The notes under the pieces are model-generated. The model was not told where the DNA came from. It did no database searches and saw nothing but the letters and a program-made list of their open reading frames with translations. From Pantoea sp. A4 (GTDB taxonomy: Bacteria > Pseudomonadota > Gammaproteobacteria > Enterobacterales > Enterobacteriaceae), in contig NZ_ALXE01000046.1 of NCBI RefSeq assembly GCF_000295955.2, forward strand, positions 1 to 64,000: DNA of 64,000 nt, given 5' to 3'. Positions 1-8,872 of this stretch are shown here, piece by piece (the stretch's first letter is position 1; each line of letters begins with the position of its first letter). The position numbers and the translations under genes are program-made.

Positions 1-97
1 TATCAAATAGCATTTACAGCTTCAGTGCGCACAACGTTGATTATGTTAAATTAAGATTCTGTAGATACATTCAAAGGTCTTCCGTGGCCAGCCGCTT

Positions 98-120
98 AAA
101 ACGGCCGGCCATCTGGCCGT
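98..120 (-). terminator. Probable terminator of the esterase gene
   Basis: Reading the minus strand, ACGGCC and GGCCGT form a stem around a GC-rich loop and are followed by TTTT. The hairpin begins at the stop codon of the leftward esterase gene, as expected for an intrinsic terminator. The stem is only 6 bp and can fold in alternative registers. Confidence 0.45.
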
Positions 121-1127
121 TATTTCAGGTGTTCTTTCAGTTCGTAAGCAGCCTGGTCCAGCGCAGCACGGACTGCAGGGACGTCGCTTAGCGCGTTCAG
201 AAGACCATAATCATGAATCAAACCATTGTAGCGAGTAACTGTCACATCAACACCGGCGGCGTCAAGTTTGCGACCGTACGCCTCCCCTTCATCGCGAAGT
301 ACGTCCAGTTCTGCCGTCTGGATCAGCGTCGGAGGCAGCCCTTTTAACTGCTCAGATGTTGCGCGCAACGGCGATGCCAGGATGTTGTTACGATCGCTTT
401 CTTTCGTGGTATAGGCATCCCAGAACCACTTCATCATGTTGCGCGACAAGAAGTATCCGTTCTCATACTGGTTATAAGAACCGGTATTGAAATTGGCATC
501 AGTCACAGGCCAGAGCATCACCTCATAGCGAATGGCGGGCGTTTTATACTGCTTTGCCTGCAGCGCCACAGCCGCAACCATGTTGCCGCCGACGCTGTTA
601 CCCACCAGAGCCAGGCGCTTTCCGTCGACGCCGATTTCGCTGCCGTGTTCAGCTACCCAGCGAGTTGCCGCATAAGCCTGATTAATGGCAACCGGGAAAT
701 GAGCCTCCGGTGAAGGCGTGTAGTTAACAAAAACCGCTGCGGCACCGGATTTAGTGACCAGATCGCGAACCAGACGTTCATGTGTTGCGAAATCGCCCAG
801 GATCCACCCACCACCGTGGAAGAACATAAACACCGGCAGAGTGCCTTGCGCATTATGGGGTTTCACGATGTTTAGTTTGATTACATTCCCATCCACATTG
901 ATGGTTTTTTCCGTGACGTCTGCCACTGGCAGTTTTACGCCTTTCTGAGCGTTGATCAGCACCTGTCGTGCATCCTGTGGAGACAGCTGCTCGATAGGCT
1001 TACCGTTGCCACTATTAAGCGCTTTCAGGAACTCCTGCACGTGTCGCTCTGGCTGAGATGCGTCGGCAAAACTGTTGGCAGAAACGGTGGCGATAGCAGC
1101 AGTCAGTAACACTGATTTAATATTCAT
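120..1127 (-). CDS. Secreted alpha/beta hydrolase (HSL-type esterase)
   Basis: This 335-residue protein belongs to the hormone-sensitive-lipase group of alpha/beta hydrolases, which cleave short-chain carboxylic esters. An N-terminal signal peptide (MNIKSVLL..., likely cleaved after SANSFA) suggests export to the periplasm. The oxyanion-hole motif HGGG is at residues 104-107. The nucleophile elbow is GNSVG with Ser178, and the C-terminal Asp (LDVLRDEGE) and His (LIHDYG) complete a plausible triad. The ATG lies about 8 bases after an AGGG. The gene is monocistronic, ends at a terminator-like hairpin, and lies downstream of the DUF1348 gene on the same strand. The natural substrate cannot be read from the sequence. 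Confidence 0.88.
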   Translation of the reverse strand: MNIKSVLLTAAIATVSANSFADASQPERHVQEFLKALNSGNGKPIEQLSPQDARQVLINAQKGVKLPVADVTEKTINVDGNVIKLNIVKPHNAQGTLPVFMFFHGGGWILGDFATHERLVRDLVTKSGAAAVFVNYTPSPEAHFPVAINQAYAATRWVAEHGSEIGVDGKRLALVGNSVGGNMVAAVALQAKQYKTPAIRYEVMLWPVTDANFNTGSYNQYENGYFLSRNMMKWFWDAYTTKESDRNNILASPLRATSEQLKGLPPTLIQTAELDVLRDEGEAYGRKLDAAGVDVTVTRYNGLIHDYGLLNALSDVPAVRAALDQAAYELKEHLK

Positions 1128-1336
1128 AATACGACCCTGTTAATATTGAATAGGATTCTAATGCTCACGATCGGAATGTGAAAAATCCCCAGACATTCCC
1201 GCATCGTGATGGCTGTACACCCTCAAGACAGTCACTTGCCCCGCCTCACCAGCTCGTTTCTTTAATGTTGGCTGGCTGAGTAGAACCCCGGATAAAATGA
1301 CCGCCTTGAATTTCCAGCGGGATAACAAACACTGCC

Positions 1337-1813
1337 TTACAGCCCCAGGTCTGACAGGCCTGGATGATCGTCCGGACGACGGCCCAGCGGCCAGAAATAT
1401 TTCCGCTCGCTTTCTTTGATCGGCATGTCGTTGATACAGGCAAAGCGGCGTTCCATCAGGCCATCAGCGCCAAACTCCCAGTTTTCGTTTCCATAAGAAC
1501 GGAACCAGTTGCCGGAGTCATCGTGCCATTCATAGGCATAGCGGACGGCGATGCGGTTACCGCCAAACGCCCACAGTTCTTTAATCAGGCGATATTCGTG
1601 CTCTTTTTTCCATTTACGGTCGAGGAAGCCCTGCGCTTCTTCGCGGTTGTTTGCGAACTCGGCACGGTTACGCCATTTGGTATCCAGCGAGTAAGCCTGC
1701 GCTACCTTTTCAGCATCGCGACTGTTCCAGCCATCCTCAGCCAGCCGCACTTTCTCAATGGCCGTTTCCAGAGTGAAAGGAGGAAGCGGTGGGCGTACTT
1801 GTGAATTAGTCAT
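1337..1813 (-). CDS. SnoaL-like / DUF1348 family protein
   Basis: A 158-residue cytoplasmic protein of the nuclear transport factor 2-like fold, DUF1348 group. It is recognisable from its conserved centre (DTKWRNRAEF, FLDRKWKKE, AVRYAYEWHD) and its C-terminal run (INDMPIKESERKYFWPLGRRPDDHP). Family members are small one-domain proteins of about this length, often beside TetR regulators; their activity is not established. The start is supported by AGGAG seven bases before the ATG. A 22-bp palindrome matching the one before the neighbouring tetR-like gene lies about 225 bp upstream, so this gene is the likely regulated target. A 146-codon ORF on the other strand is a shadow. Confidence 0.85.
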   Translation of the reverse strand: MTNSQVRPPLPPFTLETAIEKVRLAEDGWNSRDAEKVAQAYSLDTKWRNRAEFANNREEAQGFLDRKWKKEHEYRLIKELWAFGGNRIAVRYAYEWHDDSGNWFRSYGNENWEFGADGLMERRFACINDMPIKESERKYFWPLGRRPDDHPGLSDLGL

Positions 1814-2036
1814 GGTAAAACTCCTGTAAATTTCGGTTTAGGTTAAAAATTATTCTCGTCATACAGGGATGAGTTGAGGCCCTGTTCCGGCATAACTTTC
1901 GCGACAAATTCCTCTATTTTGATCACTTCACCAGAATGCTCACGCCGCTGGCATAAATGCTGTTCTGATCAGTAAGTCGTTCACCAGATTCTGTCACTCT
2001 CCCCCGCTATCACGGGGTGCCTTGTCTGTGGCTTAA

Positions 2037-2058
2037 AGGTAGAACGATCGTTCTACCT
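2037..2058. promoter_or_regulatory. TetR-type operator, copy 1
   Basis: A perfect 22-bp palindrome with core GTAGAA-CGATCG-TTCTAC. The same half-sites with the same 6-bp spacer recur at 3091-3110 just before the TetR-family gene. Two matching palindromes, one by the regulator and one upstream of the DUF1348 gene, are the expected pattern for an autoregulated TetR repressor and its target. Binding is inferred. Confidence 0.72.
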
Positions 2059-2506
2059 CGTCAATGATTTTTTCTGAAAATAATTCCAGGATCAGAAATG
2101 GATCGCCTCAAAAATCATTTAAATAATTGTTTTAATTAGATTAATATTTATTTAAATTCGCGAATTTCTGATAAAAAAGATAAATGTAGGCGCGAAACGG
2201 AAATTCACCGTGAACGCAAACAGCGGGCAAGCCACACTGACGACATAGCTATTTGCCATCCTGCAGGGAGCAGAACAGCCAACTGAAGATTGAAAAAATT
2301 GCCGCGGCAAAGTGTCACGGTGAAGGGGTTTTAAATGAGATATTCAGTTACTGATGGTTTAAGAACTTGCCAGCGAACGTCGGGTGAGCCATAGAGCCAG
2401 AAAAGAGAAATTTCGGAAAACCAGCCGCACAGTAAAGAGTTCACCCAACGAAAAATGTCGGGTGAACTTTTGTAAATTAACCTGCCTCAAAAAACACTCA
2501 TGGCCA
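2059..2506. other. AT-rich non-coding stretch between operator and TetR gene
   Basis: About 450 bases with no supportable gene. It holds a 12-bp palindrome TTGCCGCGGCAA (2299-2310) and an inverted repeat AGTTCACCC...GGGTGAACT (2438-2468) that could be a weak terminator for the leftward regulator gene. The short ORFs here have no ribosome-binding site or family resemblance. Confidence 0.5.
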
Positions 2507-3082
2507 TCAGTTATCAGATGAGGTTCGTTCCAGCATGAGTTTCGCCATCTCCCGTGCGTTGTCAGCGGCACTGCTGTCACCCATTACGTAGGCCATTGTG
2601 ATGGCACCTTCCAACAGAATGAGTAGCTGCCTGGCGAGAATCTCCGGATGCTCATGGTTCAACTGTCCGGAAAGTTCGAGGGCGTAATCCAGTAGCTTTT
2701 GCTTGTGCATCTTTGCTATCTGGCGAACGGGATCATCAGGATCTCCAACCTCTCCGGCCGTGTTAATAAACGCGCAACCCCGGAAGCCGTCAGACTCAAA
2801 CCAGCTATTCAGAACGCTGAACATATTCAAAATACGTTCCTGGGGTGTCTTACCTTTGTCAGACTCTGTTCTGAACCATTCCATCCACCGTTCATCACGC
2901 TCACACAACGCGGCTGAGGCCACGTCTTCTTTGTTGGCGAAATGCCGATAGATGCTCTTTCTTGCAACACCAGAAGTCTTGACCAGTAGGTCCATGCCCA
3001 TGGCGTGGATCCCATTCTGATAGATCAACTGCTCGGCGGTTGTCAGGATTTTTTCGCGTGTGTCATTTGTTTTCTTGTTCAT
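2507..3082 (-). CDS. TetR/AcrR family transcriptional regulator
   Basis: A 191-residue one-component repressor. The N-terminal helix-turn-helix is typical of the family (TREKILTTAEQLIYQNGIHA, then KSIYRHFANKEDV at about residues 42-54). The C-terminal ligand-binding domain resembles the TetR_C group with an FxGCAFINTAGE motif. The ligand is unknown. The ATG sits only 8 bp inside a palindrome (3091-3110) identical in half-sites and spacing to one at 2037-2058, so autorepression and control of the DUF1348 gene, perhaps also the esterase, is the natural reading. Confidence 0.9.
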   Translation of the reverse strand: MNKKTNDTREKILTTAEQLIYQNGIHAMGMDLLVKTSGVARKSIYRHFANKEDVASAALCERDERWMEWFRTESDKGKTPQERILNMFSVLNSWFESDGFRGCAFINTAGEVGDPDDPVRQIAKMHKQKLLDYALELSGQLNHEHPEILARQLLILLEGAITMAYVMGDSSAADNAREMAKLMLERTSSDN

Positions 3083-3090
3083 GCGATAAA

Positions 3091-3110
3091 AGTAGAATTG
3101 TCGTTCTACT
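3091..3110. promoter_or_regulatory. TetR-type operator, copy 2 (autoregulatory)
   Basis: Inverted repeat AGTAGAA-N6-TTCTACT immediately upstream of the TetR-family start codon, overlapping where the ribosome-binding site or early transcript lies. Half-sites and spacing match the palindrome at 2037-2058. Confidence 0.72.
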
Positions 3111-3259
3111 CAGTCAACTGTTTTTTGAAATAACCTTCATAAATAAAACCGTGACGTGAAGGCAAAAATTGCCCGCCCTCACGATCACTACGCGCCGGAG
3201 AAACACAAAAAGAAATTCCTGCTCGCCTTACCGTTTTCTGAAACTCCGCCGTCAATTGC

Positions 3260-4054
3260 TTACGCTCTGTGGAATGTCACTAAACTCGCGGTAACTTCCT
3301 CTACGTGTCGGGCTTTGTCCTGATTTTTCGGGAAGACAGTTACCACGTTATGCACGCTCAGTAACGCCATCAGCTCTGAGGCGCGGCTCTCGGGATGGAT
3401 AACGTCCTGAGCGTTACTAATAATCTGAACCGGGATCGCCTGACGCCGGATAACCTCCGGGCGAAGTCCGGTCTGGCTGCATATCATCTGATTTAACAGA
3501 GAGACAGTCTGCGCCGGATCTAAAGCGAAAAGATTCAAAATAGAGTTCGCATTGTCCTGAGATCCCTGTTGCAACGCGTTGAAGACTTCGCTCTCCACAA
3601 ATCTGGCCTTCCCCTCTATGGCGCCGTAGAGGTTAAGATAGCCCGCGGCGACGGAGAAAATCTGCAAATTTTCCGGCGAGCTTCTCAGCCCCCACGCGGG
3701 ACGCACTAAGGATAACGAAAGCACACGATCAGGGGCCTGCGACGCTATACAGGCACAAACAGCCGCTCCCATGGATATTCCAGCCAACGGGGCTTTATCA
3801 ATTTCGAGGTGATCGAGTAAGGCGAGGAGATCTTGCGCATAAGTCAAAATGCCGAGATCCTCAGGCGGGCCCATCTCTGATCCCCCGTGAGCACGGCACT
3901 CCAGCGTGATCAGACGCCAGTTTTGGTTGGTAAACGTCCCCCGGGTCTGATCGGCATTACCGGTCAAGCCGTGCTGGAAAACCAGCACCGGCCCCTCTGC
4001 CTGGTTGTCGTAGTAACGTAAGCTGACGCCTTGATGGTTAAACGTCCTGATCAT
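3260..4054 (-). CDS. Alpha/beta hydrolase, last gene of the sugar operon
   Basis: A 264-residue cytoplasmic alpha/beta hydrolase with an HG oxyanion segment (FQHGLTGN) and nucleophile elbow GISMG. It has no signal peptide. Its ATG overlaps the stop of the upstream isomerase gene (ATGA), so the two are translationally coupled. Members of this fold in sugar operons can act as lactonases or deacylating esterases, so one inference is hydrolysis of a lactone or ester formed in the pathway. The substrate cannot be deduced. Confidence 0.82.
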   Translation of the reverse strand: MIRTFNHQGVSLRYYDNQAEGPVLVFQHGLTGNADQTRGTFTNQNWRLITLECRAHGGSEMGPPEDLGILTYAQDLLALLDHLEIDKAPLAGISMGAAVCACIASQAPDRVLSLSLVRPAWGLRSSPENLQIFSVAAGYLNLYGAIEGKARFVESEVFNALQQGSQDNANSILNLFALDPAQTVSLLNQMICSQTGLRPEVIRRQAIPVQIISNAQDVIHPESRASELMALLSVHNVVTVFPKNQDKARHVEEVTASLVTFHRA

Positions 4055-4893
4055 GCCACACTCCCTTCGAGCAGCTTCAAATGCTTATCAAGCATCAATG
4101 AAACCTCCGCTGCATCTTCGGGTTCCAGCCCGTGTGTCACCACACAACCCGTGAAACCTGAGTGACGCAGTTGCTGAAGGTAGAAGTGATAATCCAACAC
4201 GCCTCGCCCTGCGGTGGTAAAAGTTCCATCTGGGTTTCTGTCCTTCGCATGAGCGATAGCAATCTCATCGGCCAGCAAATCAAACGCCTCTGCTACCAAA
4301 CTGTGTTGCTCGTGGAGTGTCGCAATCTCAAAAAGATTGGCGGGGTCCAGAATCACCTTGAGAAAACGGCTCTGCATCTCATCAATAAGCTGTCGTGCTT
4401 TCATCGATGAATTAACAACGTTTGCCAGCTCGGGTTCAATACCCAAAACAACATCATGTTTTTCGGCGACTTTTAGTGCATTTTCCATTGTTTTTTGCAG
4501 GAGTTTCCAGCTTTCTGGCTGCAGATTGTCTGGATGGAAACGCCACTGATCGTCCGGATCCCGCGAGCCGGTACACAAAGTGACAACCGGGCAATTGAGT
4601 CTCCCGGCTGCCTCACACACCGTTTCCAGCGATATCAACCCCTGCTTAATCACGCGAGAATCAGGGTGAGTCATGTTAAAAGTGGCGGAGATGGCCTCCA
4701 GGCACACCCGGTGTCTCTGGCTGGCCTGTTTAACCTCTTCCAGCACGCTATCAGGAATGAAATGTGGTAATGCGTTCAGCCCAGCACTGGAAAAATTGAA
4801 TTGAGTACCCTGATAGCCCAATGCGTGGATCAACTGGAAATTCTCATCCACAGATTGCGTGGGAAAGGTTTTAGAGAAAATACCTTTATTCAT
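4051..4893 (-). CDS. Sugar phosphate isomerase/epimerase (xylose isomerase-like TIM barrel)
   Basis: A 280-residue protein of the AP-endonuclease-2/xylose-isomerase-like TIM-barrel family, the group of inosose dehydratases, hydroxypyruvate isomerases and sugar epimerases. Metal-ligand segments are visible: GIEPELANV (Glu), VILDPANLF (Asp), IAHAKDRNPDG (His/Asp) and a late Glu in HGLEPEDA. The start overlaps the oxidoreductase stop by one base (TGATG) and the end overlaps the hydrolase start. Paired with a Gfo/Idh/MocA oxidoreductase, it probably works on a keto-sugar or inositol-like intermediate. Confidence 0.85.
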   Translation of the reverse strand: MNKGIFSKTFPTQSVDENFQLIHALGYQGTQFNFSSAGLNALPHFIPDSVLEEVKQASQRHRVCLEAISATFNMTHPDSRVIKQGLISLETVCEAAGRLNCPVVTLCTGSRDPDDQWRFHPDNLQPESWKLLQKTMENALKVAEKHDVVLGIEPELANVVNSSMKARQLIDEMQSRFLKVILDPANLFEIATLHEQHSLVAEAFDLLADEIAIAHAKDRNPDGTFTTAGRGVLDYHFYLQQLRHSGFTGCVVTHGLEPEDAAEVSLMLDKHLKLLEGSVA

Positions 4894-5966
4894 CAGATCG
4901 CCCCTTTTGCTGCCGCCACCTGAACAGATTTACCGGTGCGCACGGAAGCCTGTATCGCCGCCATTGCTTTGACGATGAGTAATCCCTCTTCAACGCCCGT
5001 TCCTGCCACTGCGCTTTCACTCAATACGGCATTAGCAAATGACTCCAGTTGGCGGCGATAGAATTGGCCATCCGCCGCCAGGGCGCGGCTCCATGATGCG
5101 GTTTTCTCATGGAAAATATCCACTTCACTTGATTTGTACAGCCAGGGATTAAACGTTTTGCCCAGGATGCTGCCGTTTTCCCCATAGATCTGAAATCCTT
5201 CATGCCAGTCCATTCTGACACCCACACTGAGGTCGAGATGGCCAAGCGTCCCATTCGCAAATGCAACGTCCATATACCAGCAATGCACGCCACCGCGATG
5301 GAGAAAACGCGCTTCAATTTCTGTGATCTCCCCGGCAAGGAACATGGCGGTGTCGATAAGATGGCTGCCATGCGCCAGCAGATAATATTGTTGCAGGTCG
5401 GCTTTAGGGTCGATGGCCGGTTTACGGCGAGATAAGCTTTTAACGATCTGCGGTTGTACGGCATCCGTCACCGTATAGCGATGGCTGTTGTCACAATACC
5501 AGCCTTTATAGGCCACCAGCTCTCCCATCTCCTGCTGAATGAATTCCCGCGCCGACTGAATGCCGCCATCAAAACGCTTCATATGGCCAATCTGAAAGAT
5601 GCGACGCGTTGAACGTGAAATTTGCAGCAGTTCCTCACACTCTTCTACCGTCACACCCAGCGGTTTCTCGCAGAGCACATGTTTACCGGCCCGTAACGCC
5701 ATGATGGCTAACTGAACGTGAAACGCATCCGCTGTGGCAATGATGACGGCGTCAACGTGCTCATCGTCCAGCATCTGCTGATAGTCCGCATACGCTTTTT
5801 GCGGCGCCCACATCGCCGACATACGCTCGCGGAGATCGTCGGCGCTGTCACAAATTGCATAAAGCTCTGCATTACAGGCCTTCGTGCACGCTTCAAAGTG
5901 CCCTGCCTGCGAGATTGGCCCGCAGCCTAAAACACCCACTCGTAATTTTTTCTGTACTTCAGGCAT
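4893..5966 (-). CDS. Gfo/Idh/MocA family NAD(P)-dependent oxidoreductase
   Basis: A 357-residue sugar dehydrogenase-like enzyme. The N-terminal Rossmann domain has GVLGCGPISQAGH (residues about 11-23), and the family's catalytic-lysine motif is present (CEKPLG). The C-terminal alpha/beta domain follows. Family members oxidise or reduce a sugar hydroxyl with NAD(P). The gene lies 27 bp downstream of the PTS gene and overlaps the isomerase gene, so it acts in the same pathway. The ATG is preceded by AGGAG. Confidence 0.88.
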   Translation of the reverse strand: MPEVQKKLRVGVLGCGPISQAGHFEACTKACNAELYAICDSADDLRERMSAMWAPQKAYADYQQMLDDEHVDAVIIATADAFHVQLAIMALRAGKHVLCEKPLGVTVEECEELLQISRSTRRIFQIGHMKRFDGGIQSAREFIQQEMGELVAYKGWYCDNSHRYTVTDAVQPQIVKSLSRRKPAIDPKADLQQYYLLAHGSHLIDTAMFLAGEITEIEARFLHRGGVHCWYMDVAFANGTLGHLDLSVGVRMDWHEGFQIYGENGSILGKTFNPWLYKSSEVDIFHEKTASWSRALAADGQFYRRQLESFANAVLSESAVAGTGVEEGLLIVKAMAAIQASVRTGKSVQVAAAKGAI

Positions 5967-5993
5967 GGTAAAACTCCTTAGAAATAGGCTGAT

Positions 5994-7931
5994 TCAGCGT
6001 GTAATGGCTTTTTGACTGATAGCGGAAGGTTGGGCTGTGGCCCCGTGTTGTTTGCGGCTGCGAATATATTTCAGCGAAATAGCGACAACAGCGGTAAGCA
6101 TTGCGCCCAACAGCATGATTGAGAAGGCAAAAATGGGTTTATTCATGGCACCCAAAAGCGCCACTACAGGGCCACCGTGCGCCACGTTATTGGTGATCCC
6201 AATCTGGAAGGCCAACACGGATGCCAACATACTGCCCACCACATTCGCCGGGATCACCGTGAGCGGATCGCGAGCGGCAAAAGGAATTGCCCCTTCTGAA
6301 ATACCCATCATCCCCATAGCGATAGCGGCTTTCCCGGCCTCATGCTCTTCTGGCGTAAACAACCCGCTTTTTCGCGCAACCAGGCTGGCAATCCCCATCC
6401 CCAGCGGAGCAACAGGTATGGCGCAGGCGATGGCACCCAAATATTCAGGATGGCCGGAAGTCATCATGCCGAGACAGAACAGGAATGCGACCTTGTTAAA
6501 GGGGCCCCCCATATCAAAGCCCGCCATCCCGCCAATCACGATCCCCAACAGCACCAGGCTTCCGCCGCTCAATGAAACCAGCATCTTGTTGAGTGACTGC
6601 ATCAAATCAGCAATAGGAGCGCCAATCACGAAGATAAATAAACCGGAAATCAGGATAGTGCCGAGCAAAGGCGCGATAAGAATCGGTACTAATGGCTGAA
6701 TCACCTTGTGCCATTCTCGTCGCGCCAGCCAACGCACCGCGTAGCCCACAATAAACCCGGCAAGAATGGCACCAATAAACCCGGTCCCCGCCGCCGCGCC
6801 ATAAAAACTGCCGGTGTTCGCAATCCATCCGCCAATAAAACCGGGCGCAAGACCGGGTCGCTCAGCGATGGCATAAGCGATGTAAGCGGACAGCACCGGA
6901 ATCATGAGCTGAAACGCAACCGCCCCGACGCTAAGTACGGTGTTCCAGATACTCCCTTCCGGAATCACCAGCCCGTGGGGGCCGGGCACACCACCAATCG
7001 TCAGGGAAAGCGCAATCATCAGCCCGCCCGTGACGACAAAGGGGATCATGTGAGATACGCCATTCATCATGGATCGATAAATATTTTTTCCCGCACCGGC
7101 CGAGTCCATCAGCGAATTTGTACTCTTACCCGGCTTACTCTCTGGTTGCCAGATCGGGGCGGCCAGAGCCTGATTAATCACCTCCCGTGCGCCGCGAATA
7201 GGTGCTTTGACGCTGGTGTAAATCACTTTTTTGCCGGCAAAACGATCGGTATCAATCGGTTTATCACTGCTGACAATGATCGCTTCTGCCTGTGCGATCT
7301 GCTGACCTGTCGGTGAGTTACGCACCCCGATAGAGCCATTTGTCTCCACCAGGATGTCATAACCCAGTTCTCTGGCCCCTTTCTCCAGCGCTTCAGCAGC
7401 CAGATAGGTATGCGCGATGCCAGTGGGACAACCGGTCACCCCAATCAGGAATCCCCGGCTTTGCTGCGGAGCAACAGCCTCTTCTTCCTGCCCCTGGAAA
7501 AGCGCCAACACCTCTTCAGGCGAAGTGGCTGAAGAGAGCTGCTTAATAAAACGCTCTTCAACAAAGCGTGAAGCAAGCTGAGCGAGTATCTGAATGTGCG
7601 TATCATCTGCGTTGTCTGGCGAGGCAATCATGAAAAAGTAGTGGCTCAGTTCACCGTCTTCTGCGCCGTAATCGATACCGCTGCGGCTTACACCAATCGC
7701 CACTGCGGGCGCAGTCACGGCACGGCTTTTCGCATGAGGAATGGCAATCCCCTCCTCAAAGCCTGTACAGCCTTGTTCTTCACGGGAGAGCACGTCTTTT
7801 AAAAACTGGTTTTCATCTGCAACCTTGCCCGCATTGCGCAGGATAAGTGCCATCTCGCGCAGGAGATCGGCCTTGTTTTGCGCTTTCAGGTTCAGGTGAA
7901 TCAGTTCTTTACTCAGCAATGTATTTATCAT
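5994..7931 (-). CDS. Fructose-type PTS permease, fused IIA-IIB-IIC
   Basis: A 645-residue phosphotransferase-system permease that imports and phosphorylates a sugar. Domain order is EIIA (about 1-150, phospho-His in IPHAKS, His66), EIIB of the fructose type (about 160-265, phospho-Cys in GVTGCPTGIAHT, Cys168) and a multi-spanning EIIC with GGMAGFDMGGP and ISEGAIPFAARDP motifs. Length and order match fructose and mannosylglycerate permeases (FrwABC/MngA type). The accompanying epimerase, dehydrogenase, isomerase and hydrolase are not those of fructose use, so the substrate is probably another sugar or glycoside. An antisense 220-codon ORF is a shadow. Confidence 0.92.
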   Translation of the reverse strand: MINTLLSKELIHLNLKAQNKADLLREMALILRNAGKVADENQFLKDVLSREEQGCTGFEEGIAIPHAKSRAVTAPAVAIGVSRSGIDYGAEDGELSHYFFMIASPDNADDTHIQILAQLASRFVEERFIKQLSSATSPEEVLALFQGQEEEAVAPQQSRGFLIGVTGCPTGIAHTYLAAEALEKGARELGYDILVETNGSIGVRNSPTGQQIAQAEAIIVSSDKPIDTDRFAGKKVIYTSVKAPIRGAREVINQALAAPIWQPESKPGKSTNSLMDSAGAGKNIYRSMMNGVSHMIPFVVTGGLMIALSLTIGGVPGPHGLVIPEGSIWNTVLSVGAVAFQLMIPVLSAYIAYAIAERPGLAPGFIGGWIANTGSFYGAAAGTGFIGAILAGFIVGYAVRWLARREWHKVIQPLVPILIAPLLGTILISGLFIFVIGAPIADLMQSLNKMLVSLSGGSLVLLGIVIGGMAGFDMGGPFNKVAFLFCLGMMTSGHPEYLGAIACAIPVAPLGMGIASLVARKSGLFTPEEHEAGKAAIAMGMMGISEGAIPFAARDPLTVIPANVVGSMLASVLAFQIGITNNVAHGGPVVALLGAMNKPIFAFSIMLLGAMLTAVVAISLKYIRSRKQHGATAQPSAISQKAITR

Positions 7932-7975
7932 TCTGTTGCCTCGTTTTTTGTAGGGTTTAACGCATCGAAAGGCGA

Positions 7976-8680
7976 TTAACGCAGCGCGCGAGACCAGAGC
8001 ATCGTTTCGCGGTAGTCAGAGGCGTTGAATGCCAGCGATCCCATCACTACGGTGTCAGCTCCGCTTTCGCGCAGTGCGGGCACGGTGTGGCTACGAATCG
8101 CTCCGTCGGCAGCCAGCAGGATTTTATGTTCCGCACCGCAACGGCCAATCAGCTGGCGCGCTTCATGCAAACGGCCACAGGCTTGCTCGCTGAGGTCCTG
8201 ACCTTTCACCCCCATCAAGGTGCCAAGCAGGGTGAGAATGCCTACGCGAGGCAACCACGTTTCAGCCGCTGAAACCGGCGTCGGAAGCTGAAGGACCAGA
8301 CCCGGTACACATCCGTACTCTTCAATGCGTGTTAAGGCCTGATCAAGCTGCTGGTTTTCTGCATGGACTGAAATGATGTCGGCACCGGCTTCTGCGAACT
8401 GGTCTATTTGCTCCAGCAGAATGCGATCGTCAACCATCAGATGCACATGTAGCGGCTTGCGAGTGAGTTGACGGATCTGCGCGACAACATCGGGGAAAAA
8501 CAGAAACGCAGGGGAAAAGTGACCATCGGAAACGTCGATGTGATAGATGTCGGCATACTCATCAACACGGGTAATCTCATCGGCTAAGCGGGTCAAATCC
8601 GCTGACCACAACGAGAGTTCTGCCATCAGTCGTTCAGCAGGAAGGGTTTTCATATCGAAGCGAACTTTTGCATGCGTCAT
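7976..8680 (-). CDS. Divergent ribulose-phosphate 3-epimerase family protein
   Basis: A 234-residue TIM-barrel protein of the RPE/AlsE family, first gene of the operon. Conserved metal-site residues are visible: His47 and Asp49 (YHIDVSDGH), His80 (HVHLM) and Asp192 (AADG). Two positions are unusual. The catalytic-pocket Met of HIDVMDG is Ser51, and the phosphate-binding PGFGGQ loop is replaced by a GVKGQ sequence. It is therefore likely to epimerise a different sugar phosphate from ribulose-5-phosphate. AGGA seven bases upstream supports this start over an internal ATG nine codons later. Confidence 0.85.
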   Translation of the reverse strand: MTHAKVRFDMKTLPAERLMAELSLWSADLTRLADEITRVDEYADIYHIDVSDGHFSPAFLFFPDVVAQIRQLTRKPLHVHLMVDDRILLEQIDQFAEAGADIISVHAENQQLDQALTRIEEYGCVPGLVLQLPTPVSAAETWLPRVGILTLLGTLMGVKGQDLSEQACGRLHEARQLIGRCGAEHKILLAADGAIRSHTVPALRESGADTVVMGSLAFNASDYRETMLWSRALR

Positions 8681-8800
8681 ACAGATTCCTGTTATTGAAG
8701 GAGATTGTGTTTTCAGGATTTATACTGGCTCGCCTACGGGCCGATAAAAAGCCGCCTCACAACGGGAAAATAGCTTCCGCCATTGCATAAAATAGGAAGC

Positions 8801-8822
8801 AAAGTTGAAAAAGATCACATTT
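8801..8822. promoter_or_regulatory. Candidate CRP site between sugar operon and its regulator
   Basis: The 22-base stretch has a right half AGATCACATTT identical to the CRP consensus half-site, and a weaker left half (GTTGA against TGTGA). It lies between the divergent epimerase and SgrR-like genes, inside what would be coding sequence if the regulator began at 8783. That favours the later start at 8873. Confidence 0.45.
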
Positions 8823-8872
8823 TGGTTACATTCAGAGGCACTAAAAGCGGAAAAAATGAAAAGCGGAAACTT

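Noticed and set aside
1364..1804. 146-codon plus-strand ORF
   Set aside because: It lies wholly opposite the DUF1348 gene, has no ribosome-binding site and no recognisable family.
6037..6699. 220-codon plus-strand ORF inside the PTS gene
   Set aside because: Antisense shadow of the membrane domain; its Ile/Ala/Pro-rich translation mirrors the hydrophobic codons of the real gene.
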